Shown one piece after another: positions 48,301 to 60,300 of a stretch of 64,000 nt of DNA. A program made the translations under genes and the position numbers. The notes under the pieces are model-generated. The model was not told the origin of the DNA and did no database searches. It saw only the letters and a program-made list of their open reading frames with translations. Position 1 is the stretch's first letter. Each line of letters begins with the position of its first letter. Source of the stretch: Taeniopygia guttata (taxonomy: Eukaryota > Chordata > Aves > Passeriformes > Estrildidae); the NCBI RefSeq assembly GCF_048771995.1, contig NC_133026.1:151675001-151739000 (forward strand), written 5' to 3'.

Positions 48301-51300
48301 CCCGGGATAAGGGAAAATCCGGGAATGGCGGCTCCCAGCGGGGGGCAGGGAGGGAATTGTTGGGAATTATTGGGGATTAATGAGGATTTTTAGGGATTTA
48401 TTGGGGATTTATTAGGAATTATTGGGGATTAATGAGGATTATTAGGGATTTATTGGGGATTTATTAGGAATTATTGGGGATTAATGAGGATTATTAGGGA
48501 TTTATTGGGGTTTTATTAGGAATTATTGGGGATTAATGAGGATTATTAGGGATTTATTGGGGTTTTATTAGGAATTATTGGGAGTTAATTGGGAATTAAT
48601 GGGAATTATTGGGGATTAATGGGAATTATTGGGGATTATTGGGAGTTATTGGGAATTACTGGGGAATTATGGGGGATTATTGGGAGTTAATTGGGGATTA
48701 ATTAGGATTTTTAGGGATTTATTGGGGATTTTTAGGGATTTATTGGGGATTTATTAGAAAATAATGAGACTTAATGGGAATTATTAGGGATTAATGGAAT
48801 TATTGGGAGTTAATTGGGAATTAAGGAGAACAATTGGGGAATTATTGGTGATTAATGGGGACTACTGAGGATTTTTAGGGATTTATTGGGGATTTAATTG
48901 GAATTAATGGGAATGAATGGGAATTATTAGGAATTAATGGGAATTACTGGGAGTTAATTGGGAATTAATGGGAATTATTGAGGGATTAACGGGAATTATT
49001 GGGGATTATTGGGAGTTATTGGGATTTATTGGGAATTACTTGGGAATTATGGGGGATTATTGGGAGTTAATTGGGAATTAATGGGAATTATTGGGGATTA
49101 ATGAGGATTTTTAGGGATTTATTGGGGATTTATTAGGAATCAATGGGAGTTGAAGGGAATTATTAGGGATTAATGGAATTATTGGGAGTTAATTGGGAAT
49201 TAATGGGAACAATTGGGGAATTATTGGTGATTAATGGGAATTATTGGGGATTATTGGGGATTTATTGGGGATTTATTGGGGATTATTGAGAATTACTAGG
49301 GATTAACGGGAATCATTGGGAGCTGATTGGGATTTAATGGGAATTATTGGGTATTAATGGGAATTATTTGGGGTAACTGGAAATTAATGGGAATTATTGA
49401 AGATTATTGGGGATTAATGGGAATTAATGGGGTTTATTGGGGATTATTGGAAATTAATGGGAATTATTGAGAATTATTGGGGATTTATTGGGAATTATTT
49501 GGAATTAATGGGGATTTATTGGGAATTATTTGGAATTAATGGGGATTAATTGGGAATTATTGGGAATTAATGGGCTTTATTAGGGATTAATGGGAATTAG
49601 CACTGGGGGCTCCAGAATTCCCAGAATTCCCGGAATTCCCAGGATTCTGGCAATTCCCAAGGATCCAACCCTAAATCCCAGTGCCGGAATCGCCAGGAGG
49701 CTCCGGAATTCCGGAATTCCCAAGGATCCGCCCCCAAATCCCGATTCCCAGAATTCCCAAGGATCCGAACCCCGAATCCCGACCGCGGAATTCCCGGAAT
49801 TCCCGGAATTCCCGAGGATACACCAGGTGGGCGCAGGCGCTCAGCGCGTGCTGCCGCAGCCGCGTCCGCGGCGCCTCCGGAGGCTCCGCCCTCAGGAATT
49901 CCTGGGAAAAGGGGAAAAGCGGGAATGGGGACGGAACGTTCCGGAACAGCCGCTCCGGAACGTTCCACGGGGATCCAGAGGGATCCCGGATTTTCCAGGA
50001 GCCACCCCGCGTTATCCAAAGGCTCCGGGTGGGAATTCCAGGGCGGTTTCCAGGTGGGAAATTCCCGGATTTCCTCAATTCCTGGATTTCCTCAATTCCT
50101 GGATTTCCTCAATTCCCGGATTTCCTCAATTCCTGGATTTCCTCAATTCCTGGATTTCCTCAATTCCAGGATTTTCTCAATTCCCGGATTTCCTCAATTT
50201 CTGAATTCCCTGAATTCTTGAATTCCTAAATTTCCTGAATTTCCTGAATTTCCTGGGTTCCCAAATCCCCTTTAATCTTTGAATTCCTGGATTTCCTGAA
50301 TTTCCTGGATTCCCTGGATTTCCGAATTCCCGAATTCCCCTTAATCTTTGAATTCCTGGATTTCTAAATTCCTGAATTTCTCCATTTTCCTGGATTCTCG
50401 AATTCCTGAATTCCCCTTAATGGCTGAATTCCAAAATTTCCTGAATTCCTGAATTTTTGAATCCCTGAAATCCTGAATTCCCTGATCCCTGAATTCCCAC
50501 ATCCCATTCCCATGGTCATTCCCAGAAGCTCCCAGTATATCCCAGTATCCCATCCCAGTATATCCCAGTATCCACCCCAGCTCATCCCAGTATCCCATCA
50601 TCCCATCCCAGTATATCCCATTATCCATCCCAGTATATCCCATTATCCATCCCAGTATATCCCAGTATCCCATCCCAGTATATCCCATTATCCATCCCAG
50701 TATATCCCATCATCCCATCCCAGTATATCCCATTATCCATCCCAGTATATCCCATTATCCATCCCAGTATATCCCATTATCCATCCCAGTATATCCCAGT
50801 ATCCCATCCCAGTATATCCCAGTATCCCATCCCAGTATATCCCATTATCCATCCCAGTATCCCATTATCCATCCCAGTATATCCCATTATCCATCCCAGT
50901 ATATCCCATTATCCATCCCAGTATATCCCATTATCCATCCCAGTATATCCCATTATCCATCCCAGTATATCCCATTATCCCATCCCAGTATATCCCATTA
51001 TCCATCCCAGTATATCCCATTATCCATCCCAGTATATCCCATTATCCATCCCAGTATATCCCATTATCCCATCCCAGTATATCCCATTATCCATCCCAGT
51101 ATATCCCAGTATCCCATCCCAGTATATCCCATTATCCATCCCAGTATATCCCATTATCCATCCCAGTATATCCCATTATCCATCCCAGTATATCCCATTA
51201 TCCATCCCAGTATATCCCATTATCCATCCCAGTATCCCATCCCAGTATATCCCAGTATCCCATCCCAGTATCCCATTATCCATCCCAGTATATCCCATTA

Positions 51301-54300
51301 TCCCATCCCAGTATATCCCATTATCCATCCCAGTATATCCCAGTATCCATCCCAGTATATCCCATTATCCATCCCAGTATATCCCAGTATCCATCCCAGT
51401 ATATCCCAGTATCCCATCCCAGTATATCCCAATATCCATCCCAGTATATCCCAGTATCCATCCCAGTATATCCCAGTATCCCATCCCAGTATATCCCATT
51501 ATCCATCCCAGTATATCCCAGTATCCCATCCCAGTATATCCCATTATCCATCCCAGTATATCCCATTATCCATCCCAGTATATCCCATTATCCATCCCAG
51601 TATATCCCAGTATCCCATTATCCATCCCATTATCCATCCCAGTATATCCCAGTATCCATCCCAGTATATCCCAGTATCCATCCCAGTATATCCCATTATC
51701 CATCCCAGTATACCCCATTATCCATCCCAGTATATCCCATTATCCTATCCCAGTATCCCATTATCCATCCCAGTATATCCCATTATCCATCCCAGTATAT
51801 CCCAGTATCCCATCCCAGTATCCCATTATCCCATCCCAGTATATCCCATTATCCATCCCAGTATATCCCATTATCCCATCCCAGTATATCCCATTATCCA
51901 TCCCAGTATATCCCATTATCCATCCCAGTATATCCCATTATCCATCCCAGTATATCCCAGTATATCCCAGTATCCCATTATCCATCCCAGTATATCCCAT
52001 TATCCATCCCAGTATATCCCATTATCCATCCCAGTATATCCCAGTATCCCATCCCAGTATATCCCATTATCCATCCCAGTATATCCCATTATCCATCCCA
52101 GTATATCCCATTATCCATCCCAGTATATCCCAGTATCCCATCCCAGTATATCCCATTATCCATCCCAGTATCCCATTATCCATCCCAGTATATCCCAGTA
52201 TCCCATCCCAGTATATCCCATTATCCATCCCAGTATATCCCATTATCCATCCCAGTATCCCATTATCCCATCCCAGTATATCCCATTATCCATCCCAGTA
52301 TATCCCATTATCCATCCCAGTATATCCCAGTATCCATCCCAGTATATCCCATTATCCATCCCAGTATATCCCATTATCCATCCCAGTATATCCCATTATC
52401 CATCCCAGTATATCCCAGTATCCCATCCCAGTATATCCCATTATCCATCCCAGTATATCCCATTATCCATCCCAGTATATCCCAGTATCCATCCCAGTAT
52501 ATCCCAGTATATCCCATTATCCATCCCAGTATATCCCAGTATCCCATCCCAGTATATCCCAGTATCCCATCCCAGTATATCCCATTATCCATCCCAGTAT
52601 ATCCCATTATCCATCCCAGTATATCCCATTATCCATCCCAGTATATCCCATTATCCATCCCAGTATATCCCATTGTCCATCCCAATCTCTCCCAGTATCC
52701 CAATATCCCATCCCAGTATCCCAATATCCCATTATCCCAGTCCGTCCCAGTCCGTCCCAGTCTCACCACCATCAGCGCCACCAGCTCGGCCTTGTGGGCG
52801 ACGCTGCCGGAGCCGCCGGGGCCGTTCCCGGGGTAATTCCCGGGGTAATTCCCGAAATTCCCGGGGAAATTCCCGGAGCCGCCCTGGGCCAGGGCTCGGC
52901 CGACCATGGAGATGCTCCGGGCCAGGCTCAGCTTCAGCGCCGGGTCCTGCGGGACGGAGCCGGGGTCGGGAACGGGATCGGGAAATGGGATCGGGAAACG
53001 GGATTGGGAACTGGGATTGGGAACTGGGATTGGGATCGGGAATGGGAACTGGGAACCAGGATTGGGAACCGGGATTGGGAAACGGGTTTGGGATTGGGAA
53101 CCAGGATTGGGAAACGGGAACTGGGATTGGGATTGGGAACTGGGATTGGGATCGGGAACCGGGATTGGGAACCGGGATTGGGAACCGGGATTGGGATCAG
53201 GATTGGGATTGGGAACCGGGATTGCAAACCAAGATTGGGAACGGGATTGGGATTCAGAACCAGGATTGGGATTGGGAACCAGGATTGGGATCGGGAAGCG
53301 GGATTGGGATCGGGAAGCGGGATTGGGATCGGGAACTGGGATTGGGATTGGGAAACGGGATTGGGATTGGGAACAGGATTGGGAACCGGGACTGGGATTG
53401 GGAACGGGATTGGGATCGGGAATTGGGATTGGGAAACGGGTTTGAGATTGGGAACCAGGATTGGAAACGGGATTGGGATTGGGAACTGGGATTGGGATTG
53501 AGAACCGGGATCGGGATCTGGGATTGGGAACCGGGATTGAAAACCGGGATTGGGATTGGGAACCGGAATTGGGAACCGGGATTGGGATTGGGAACCGGGA
53601 TTGGGATTGGGAACCGGGATTGGGATCGGGAACGGGATCGGGAACTGGGATTGGGAACCGGGAACGGGATTGGGATCGGGAACCAGGATTGGGAACTGGG
53701 ATTGGGAACCGGGATTGGGAAATGGGAACTGGGATTGGGATTGGGATCGGGAACTGGGATTGGGATTGGGAACTGGGATTGGGATCAGCCCAGAACTGGG
53801 ATTGGGATTAGCCCAGAACTGGGATTGGGATTAGCCCGGAACTGGGATCAGCCCTAAACATAAACTGGAATAAAATAAACTTGAATAAAATAAAATAAAA
53901 TAAAATAAAATAAAATAAAATAAAATAAAATAAAATAAAATAAAATAAAATAAAATAAAATAAAATAAAATAAAATAAAATAAAATATAAAATAAACTTG
54001 TGGAAAAATCCAGGAGTCCCATCAAAACCCAAGAATTACGGAAAAATCCAGGAATTACAGAAAAATCCGGGAGTTACAGAAAAATCCGGGAGTTACAGAA
54101 AAATCCGGGAATTCTTTGCAGAAGCCGTTAGTGGCAGTGAGAGAGAGGCGTTAGTGGAGCCCAAGGAGGGAATTCCCGATGGGAAAATTCCATGGAAAAC
54201 CCGGGAATGCCGCAATCCGAGCAGGAAAATTCCACGGAATCACGGAATTCCAAGATCACGGAATTTATGGAATTGATGGAATTTTGGTATTCATGGATGG

Positions 54301-57300
54301 CAAAATTCCAGAATTATGGAATTCCAAGATCCTTGATTTATGGAACTGTGGAATTCCGGAATCAGGGAATTCTGGAATTTATGGAATTCATGGAATTTAT
54401 GGAATTCTGGGATCACAGAACTGGAATTTCGGGATCATGGAATTACAGAATGTCAGGATTCCAGAATCATGGGATTAGAGAATCCGGGAATTCCAGGATC
54501 ATGGAATTGTGGAATTTATGGAATGATGGAATTCTGGGATCATGGAATTTACGGAATCGTGGAATTGTGAAATCAGGGAATTACGGGATCGTGGAATTAT
54601 TGAATTGTGGGATCACAGAATTCCAGAGTTATGGAATCACAGAATTCCAGGATCGTGGAATTTATGGAATTCATGGAATTCTGCTATTAGCGGATGGCAA
54701 AATTCCAGAATTCTGGAATTCTGAGATCCTTGAATTATGGAACTGTGGAATTCCAGGATCAGGGAATTCTGGAATTCCGGGATCGTGGATTTGTAGAATT
54801 CTTGGATCACAGAATTCCATGATTTTGGGATCGTGGAATTCCGGGATCATCTGGGCCAGAAGCTCCAGGCCCGCCTTTCCCATCCCTTTTTCCTGCGAAT
54901 TTTCCCGGGAATTTTCCGTTGTTTTTTCGGGAAGCGCTTCCAGCCCGCAGTGAGAGGAAAAAGCGGAAAGAGGAAAAATTCCAAGGCCAATCCCAAAATT
55001 CCCTACCTTGGTCTCTACTTTTATTCCCAGAACCTGAACGGGCGGAAAAAACCAAAATTCCCATCAGGAAAATCCCAAATTCCCCTGGGAAAGAGGCAAA
55101 ATTCCAGCGGGAAAAGCAAAATTCTCTTGGAATAAACCAAATTCCATCAGGGAAAAAAAAAAAAAATAAAATTCCATTTGAAAATCTGAAATCCCAGCAG
55201 GAAAAACCCAAATTCCGTCAGGAAACGCCAAATCCCATTGGGAAAAAACAAAATTCCAATGGGAGAAAACAAAATTCCAATGGGAAAAAACAAAATTCCA
55301 ATGGGAAAAGCTGAAATTCCATTGGGAAAAAACCAAATCCCATCAGGAATAACAAAATTCCAGAGGGGAATAAACCCCGAATTCCATGGGGAAAACCCAA
55401 ATCCCATTGGAAAAAAAAGAAATTCCATTGGGAAATCCAAAACTCCCTCAGGAAAAAAAAGGAAATTCCAGTGAGAAAAAATTCCCAAATTTCATTGGCT
55501 GAAAGGCAACCTCAAAACCCTGGGAATGACACCCCCCCCCCCCCTTTTTTAATTTCATTTTTTGGGAAAACTTCCCAACAAATGCCAGAAAATTCCCAGG
55601 AAATTCATGGAAAATTCCTGGGAAATCTCAGAAAACTCCTGGAAAAATCCCATAAAAGTCCAGGAAAATTCTCAGAAAATTCCTGGAAAATTCTTGGAAA
55701 ATTGTGGAAAAATCATGGAAAGTCCTGGAAAATTCCTGGAAAATTCCTGTAAAAGTCCAAAACTATTCCCGTAAAATTCCCAGAAAATTCCTAGGAAATT
55801 TCAGAAAAATTCCTGGAAAATTCCCTAAAAATTATAGAAAATTGCAGGAAAATTCCCAGAAAATTCATGGGAAATTCTTAGAAAACTTCCAGAAAATTCC
55901 TGCAAAATTTCATAAAAATTCATGGAAAAATCCCAGAAAACCTCCGGAAAATTTCTGGAAAATTTCCTAAAAACTCTGGAAAATTTCTGGAAAATTCCCC
56001 AAATAATTCCCAGAAAATTTCTGAAAAATTAATGTAAAATTCCTAGGAAATTCCTGGGAAATACCCCAAAAAATCTCAAAAAAAATTCCCAGGGAAAAAA
56101 AAAAATCCAGAAAAATCCCCAAAAAATCCCCCAAACGTCCTGTAAAATTCCTGTAAGATTCCCCAAAAATTCCCAGAAAATCCCCAAGAATTTCTTTAAA
56201 ATTCCTGTAAAATTCCTTTAAAAATCAAAAAAAATCCTGTAAAAATAAAAAAACCACAAAAAAGTCCCATAAAATTTCCCAAAAATTCCAGAAAAATCCC
56301 CAAAAATTCCTGTAAAATTCCCGTAAAATTCCCAAAAGAATTCCATAAAATCCCTGTAAAATTAAAAAAAAAAATTCCCCCAAAATTCCTGTAAAATTCC
56401 CAAAATATTCCCAGAAAATCCCCAAAAATTCCTGTAAAATTCCCTAAAAATTCCCAAAAAAAATCCCCAAAAAAATCCCAAAAAATCCCCAAAAATTCCC
56501 ATAAAATTCCCGTACAATTCCCACATATTCCAGGATTTTCTGACCTTGCTGCGGCCGAGCTGCAGGAGGCAGCCGAGGATCCGCGGCTCCAGGCGGGAGC
56601 GCAGCAGCTCCGGGGGCGCCGCCGCCGCCACGCGGCCGAGGCAGAGCACCAGGGCCGCCCGCGGCTGCTCCGGCTCCGAATCACTCCGGTCCTGTGGGGA
56701 AAAACAGGGAAAATGTGAGAAAAATGTGTGAAAAATGTGAGAAAATGTGGGAAAATACAGAAAAATTCCAGGAAAAACAAGGGAAAAGGTGGGGAAACGC
56801 GGCCGGAGCAGAGCACCAGGGCCCCCCGCGGCTGCTCCGGCTCCGCCTCAGTCCGGTCCTGTGGGGGAAAACAAGGAAAATGTGGGAAAAATGTGGGAAA
56901 ATTGGGGAAAAATGTAGGAAAATGTGGGAAAATGTGGGAAAATGTCGGAAAAATGTGGGAAAAATATGGGAAAATACAGAAAAATTCCAGGAAAAAACAA
57001 GTGCAAAGGTGGGGAAAGGCGGCCCAGGCACAGCACCAGGGCCCCCCGCGGCTTCTCCGGTTCCGCCTCGGTCCGGTCCTGAAGAGAAAAGCAGGGAAAA
57101 ATGGAAAAATTGGGGGAAAATGTGTGAAAAAATGTGTGAAAAATGTGTGAAAAATGTGTGAAAATGTGGGAAAAATGTGGGAAAAGTATGGGAAAATACA
57201 GAAAAAAATCGAGGAAAAACCAAGGGCAAAGGTGGGGAAACGCGGCCGAGGCAGAGCACCAGGGCCCCCCGCGGCTGTTCCGGATCACCCTCAGTCCAGT

Positions 57301-60300
57301 CCTGAGGGGGAAAACAGGGAAAAATGAAAAAATTGGGGGAAAATATGGGAAAAATGAGGGGAAAATGTGGGAAAAATATGGGGAAAATGTGGGAAAATAC
57401 GGAAAAATTCCAGGAAAAACCAAGGGAATAGGTGGGGAAACGCAGTCGAGGCAGAGCCACCAGGCCCCCCCGCGGCTGCTCCGGCTCCGCCTCAGTCCGG
57501 TCCTGTGGGAGAAAACAAGGAAAATGTGTGAAAATGTGGGAAAAATGTGGGAAACGTGGGAATAATGTGGGAAAATGTGGGGAAAATGTGGGAAAATACA
57601 GAAAAAATCCGGGAAAAACCAAGGGAAAAGGTGGGGAAACGCGGCCGAGGCACAGCACCAGGGCCCCCCACGGCTGCTCTGGCTCCGCCTCAGTCCGGTC
57701 CTGTGAGGGAAAAAACAGGGAAAAATGTGGGGAAAATGTGTGAAAATGTGGGAAAATGTGTGAAAATGTGGACAAAATATGGGAAAATACAGAAAAAATC
57801 CGGGAAAAACCAAGGGCAAAGGTGGGGAAACGCGGCCGGGGCACAGCACCAGGGCAGCCCGCGGCTGCTCCGGCTCCGCCTCAGTCCGGTCCTGTGGGGG
57901 AAAACAAGGAAAATGTGGGAAAAATGTGGAGAAAATGTGGGAAAATGTGGGGAAAATGTGGGAAAATGTGGGAAAATATGGGAAAATACAGAAAAATTCC
58001 GGGAGAAAACAAGGGCAAAGGTGGGAAAATGTGGCTGGAGCAGAGCACCAGGGCCCCCCGCGGCTGCTCCGGCTCCCCCTCAGTCAGGTCCTGTGGGGAA
58101 AAACAGGGAAAATGTGGGAAAAATGTGAGAAAAATATGGGAAAATGTGGGAAAAATGTGAGAAAAATATGGGAAAATGTGGGAAAATGTGGGAAAATGTG
58201 TGAAAAAATGGGAAAAATGTGGGAAAATACAGAAAAATTCCGGGAAAAACCAAGGGCAAAGGTGGGGAAACGCGGCCGAGGCAGAGCACCAGGGCCCCCC
58301 GCGGCTGCTCCGGCTCCGCCTCAGTCCGGTCCTGTGGGGGGAAAACAGGGAAAATGTGGGAAAAATGTGTGAAAATTGGGGAAAATGTGGGAAAATGTGG
58401 GAAAATGTGGGGAAAATATGGGAAAATACAGAAAAATTCCGGGAAAAAACAAGGGAAAAGGCGGGAAAAGGCGGCCAGAGCAGAGCACCAGGGCCCCCCG
58501 CGGCTGCTCTGGCTCCGCCTCAGTCCGGTCCTGAGGGGAAAACAGGGGAAAATGGAAAAATTGGGGGAAAATATGGGAAAAATGTGGGGAAAATGTGGGA
58601 AAATGTGGGGAAAATGTGGGAAAAATGTGGGAAAATACAGAAAAATTCCAGGAAAAAACAAGGGAAAAGGTGGGGAAACGCGCCCGAGGCAGAGCACCAG
58701 GGCCCCCCGAGGGTGCTCCGGCTCCGCCTCAGTCCGGTCCTGCAGGGGAAAAACATGGGAAAATGTGGGGAAAATGGGAAAAATGTGGGAAAAATGTGGG
58801 AAAAGACGGGGAAAATGTGGGAAAATGTGGGAAAATACAGAAAAATTCCAGGAAAAAACAAGGGCAAAGGTGGGAAAAGGCGGCCGAGGCACAGCACCAG
58901 GGCCCCCCACGGCAGCTCCGGATCACCCTCCGTCCAGTCCTGAAGGGGAAAACAGGGAAAATGTGGGAAAATGTGGGAAAATAGGGGAAAATGGGAAAAA
59001 TATGGGAAAAAAATGTGGGAAAATACAGAAAAATTCCGGGAAAAACCAAGGGCAAAGGTGGGGAAACGCGGCCGAGGCACAGCACCAGGGCCCCCCGCGG
59101 CTGCTCCGGCTCTGCCTCAGTCCGGTCCTGAGGGGAAAAACAGGGAAAAATGGAAAAATTGGGGGAAAATATGGGGAAAATGTGGGGAAAATGTGGGAAA
59201 ATGTGGGAAAAATGTGGGAAGAATATGGGAAAATACAGAAAAATTCCAGGAAAAACCAAGGGCAAAGGTGGGAAAACGCGGCCAAGGCAGAGCACCAGGG
59301 CCCCCCGAGGGTGCTCTGGCTCCGCCTCAGTCCGGTCCTGTGGGGGGAAAACAGGGAAAAATGGAAAAATTGGGGGAAAATATGGGAAAAATGTGGGGAA
59401 AATGTGGGAAAATGTGGGGAAATGTGGGAAAAATGTGGGAAAATACAGAAAAATTCCAGGAAAAAACAAGGGAAAAGGTGGGGAAACGCGCCCGAGGCAG
59501 AGCACCAGGGCCCCCCGCGGCTTCTTCGGCTCTGCCTCAGTCCGGTCCTGAGGGGAAAAACAGGGAAAATGTGGGAAAAATGTGTGAAAATTGGGGAAAA
59601 TGTGTGAAAAATGTGGGAAAATGTGGGAAAAAGTGGGAAAAATATGGGAAAATACAGAAAAATTCCAGGAAAAAACAAGGGAAATGGTGGGAAAAGGCGG
59701 CCGGAGCAGAGCACCAGGGCCCCCCGCGGCTGCTTCGGCTCTGTCTCAGTCCGGTCCTGAGGGGGAAAACAGGGAAAATGTGGGGAAAATGTGTGAAAAT
59801 TGTGGAAAATGTGGGAAAAATATGTGAAAATGTGTGAAAAATACGGAAAAATTCCTGGAAAAAACAAGAGAAATGGTGGGAAAAGGTGGCCCAGGCACAG
59901 CACCAGGGCCCCCCCGCGGCTGCTCCGGCTCCGCCTCAGTCCGGTCCTGTGAGGGGAAAAAACAGAGAAAAATGTGGGGAAAATGTGTGAAAATTGGGGA
60001 AAATGTGGGAAAAATGTGGGAAAATGTGGGGAAAATGTGTGAAAAATATGGGAAAAAGTGGGAAAATACAGAAAAATTCCGGGAAAAACCAAGGGAAATG
60101 GTGGGGAAATGCAGCCGGGGCAGAGCACCAGGGCCCCCCACGGCTGCTCCGGCTCCGCCTCAGTCCGGTCCTGTGGGGGAAAGCAGGGAAAATATGGGAA
60201 AAATGTGGGAAAATGTGGGAAAAAGTGGGAAAAATATGGGAAAATACAGAAAAATTCCAGGAAAAAACAAAGGAAAAGGTGGGAAAAGGCGGCCGGAGGA

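Noticed and set aside
50512..52836. 774-codon + strand frame rich in Ser, Pro, Tyr, Ile
   Set aside because: It is the 22-bp array read through all three frames; no start context, no family similarity, and it overlaps an MROH1 exon on the other strand.
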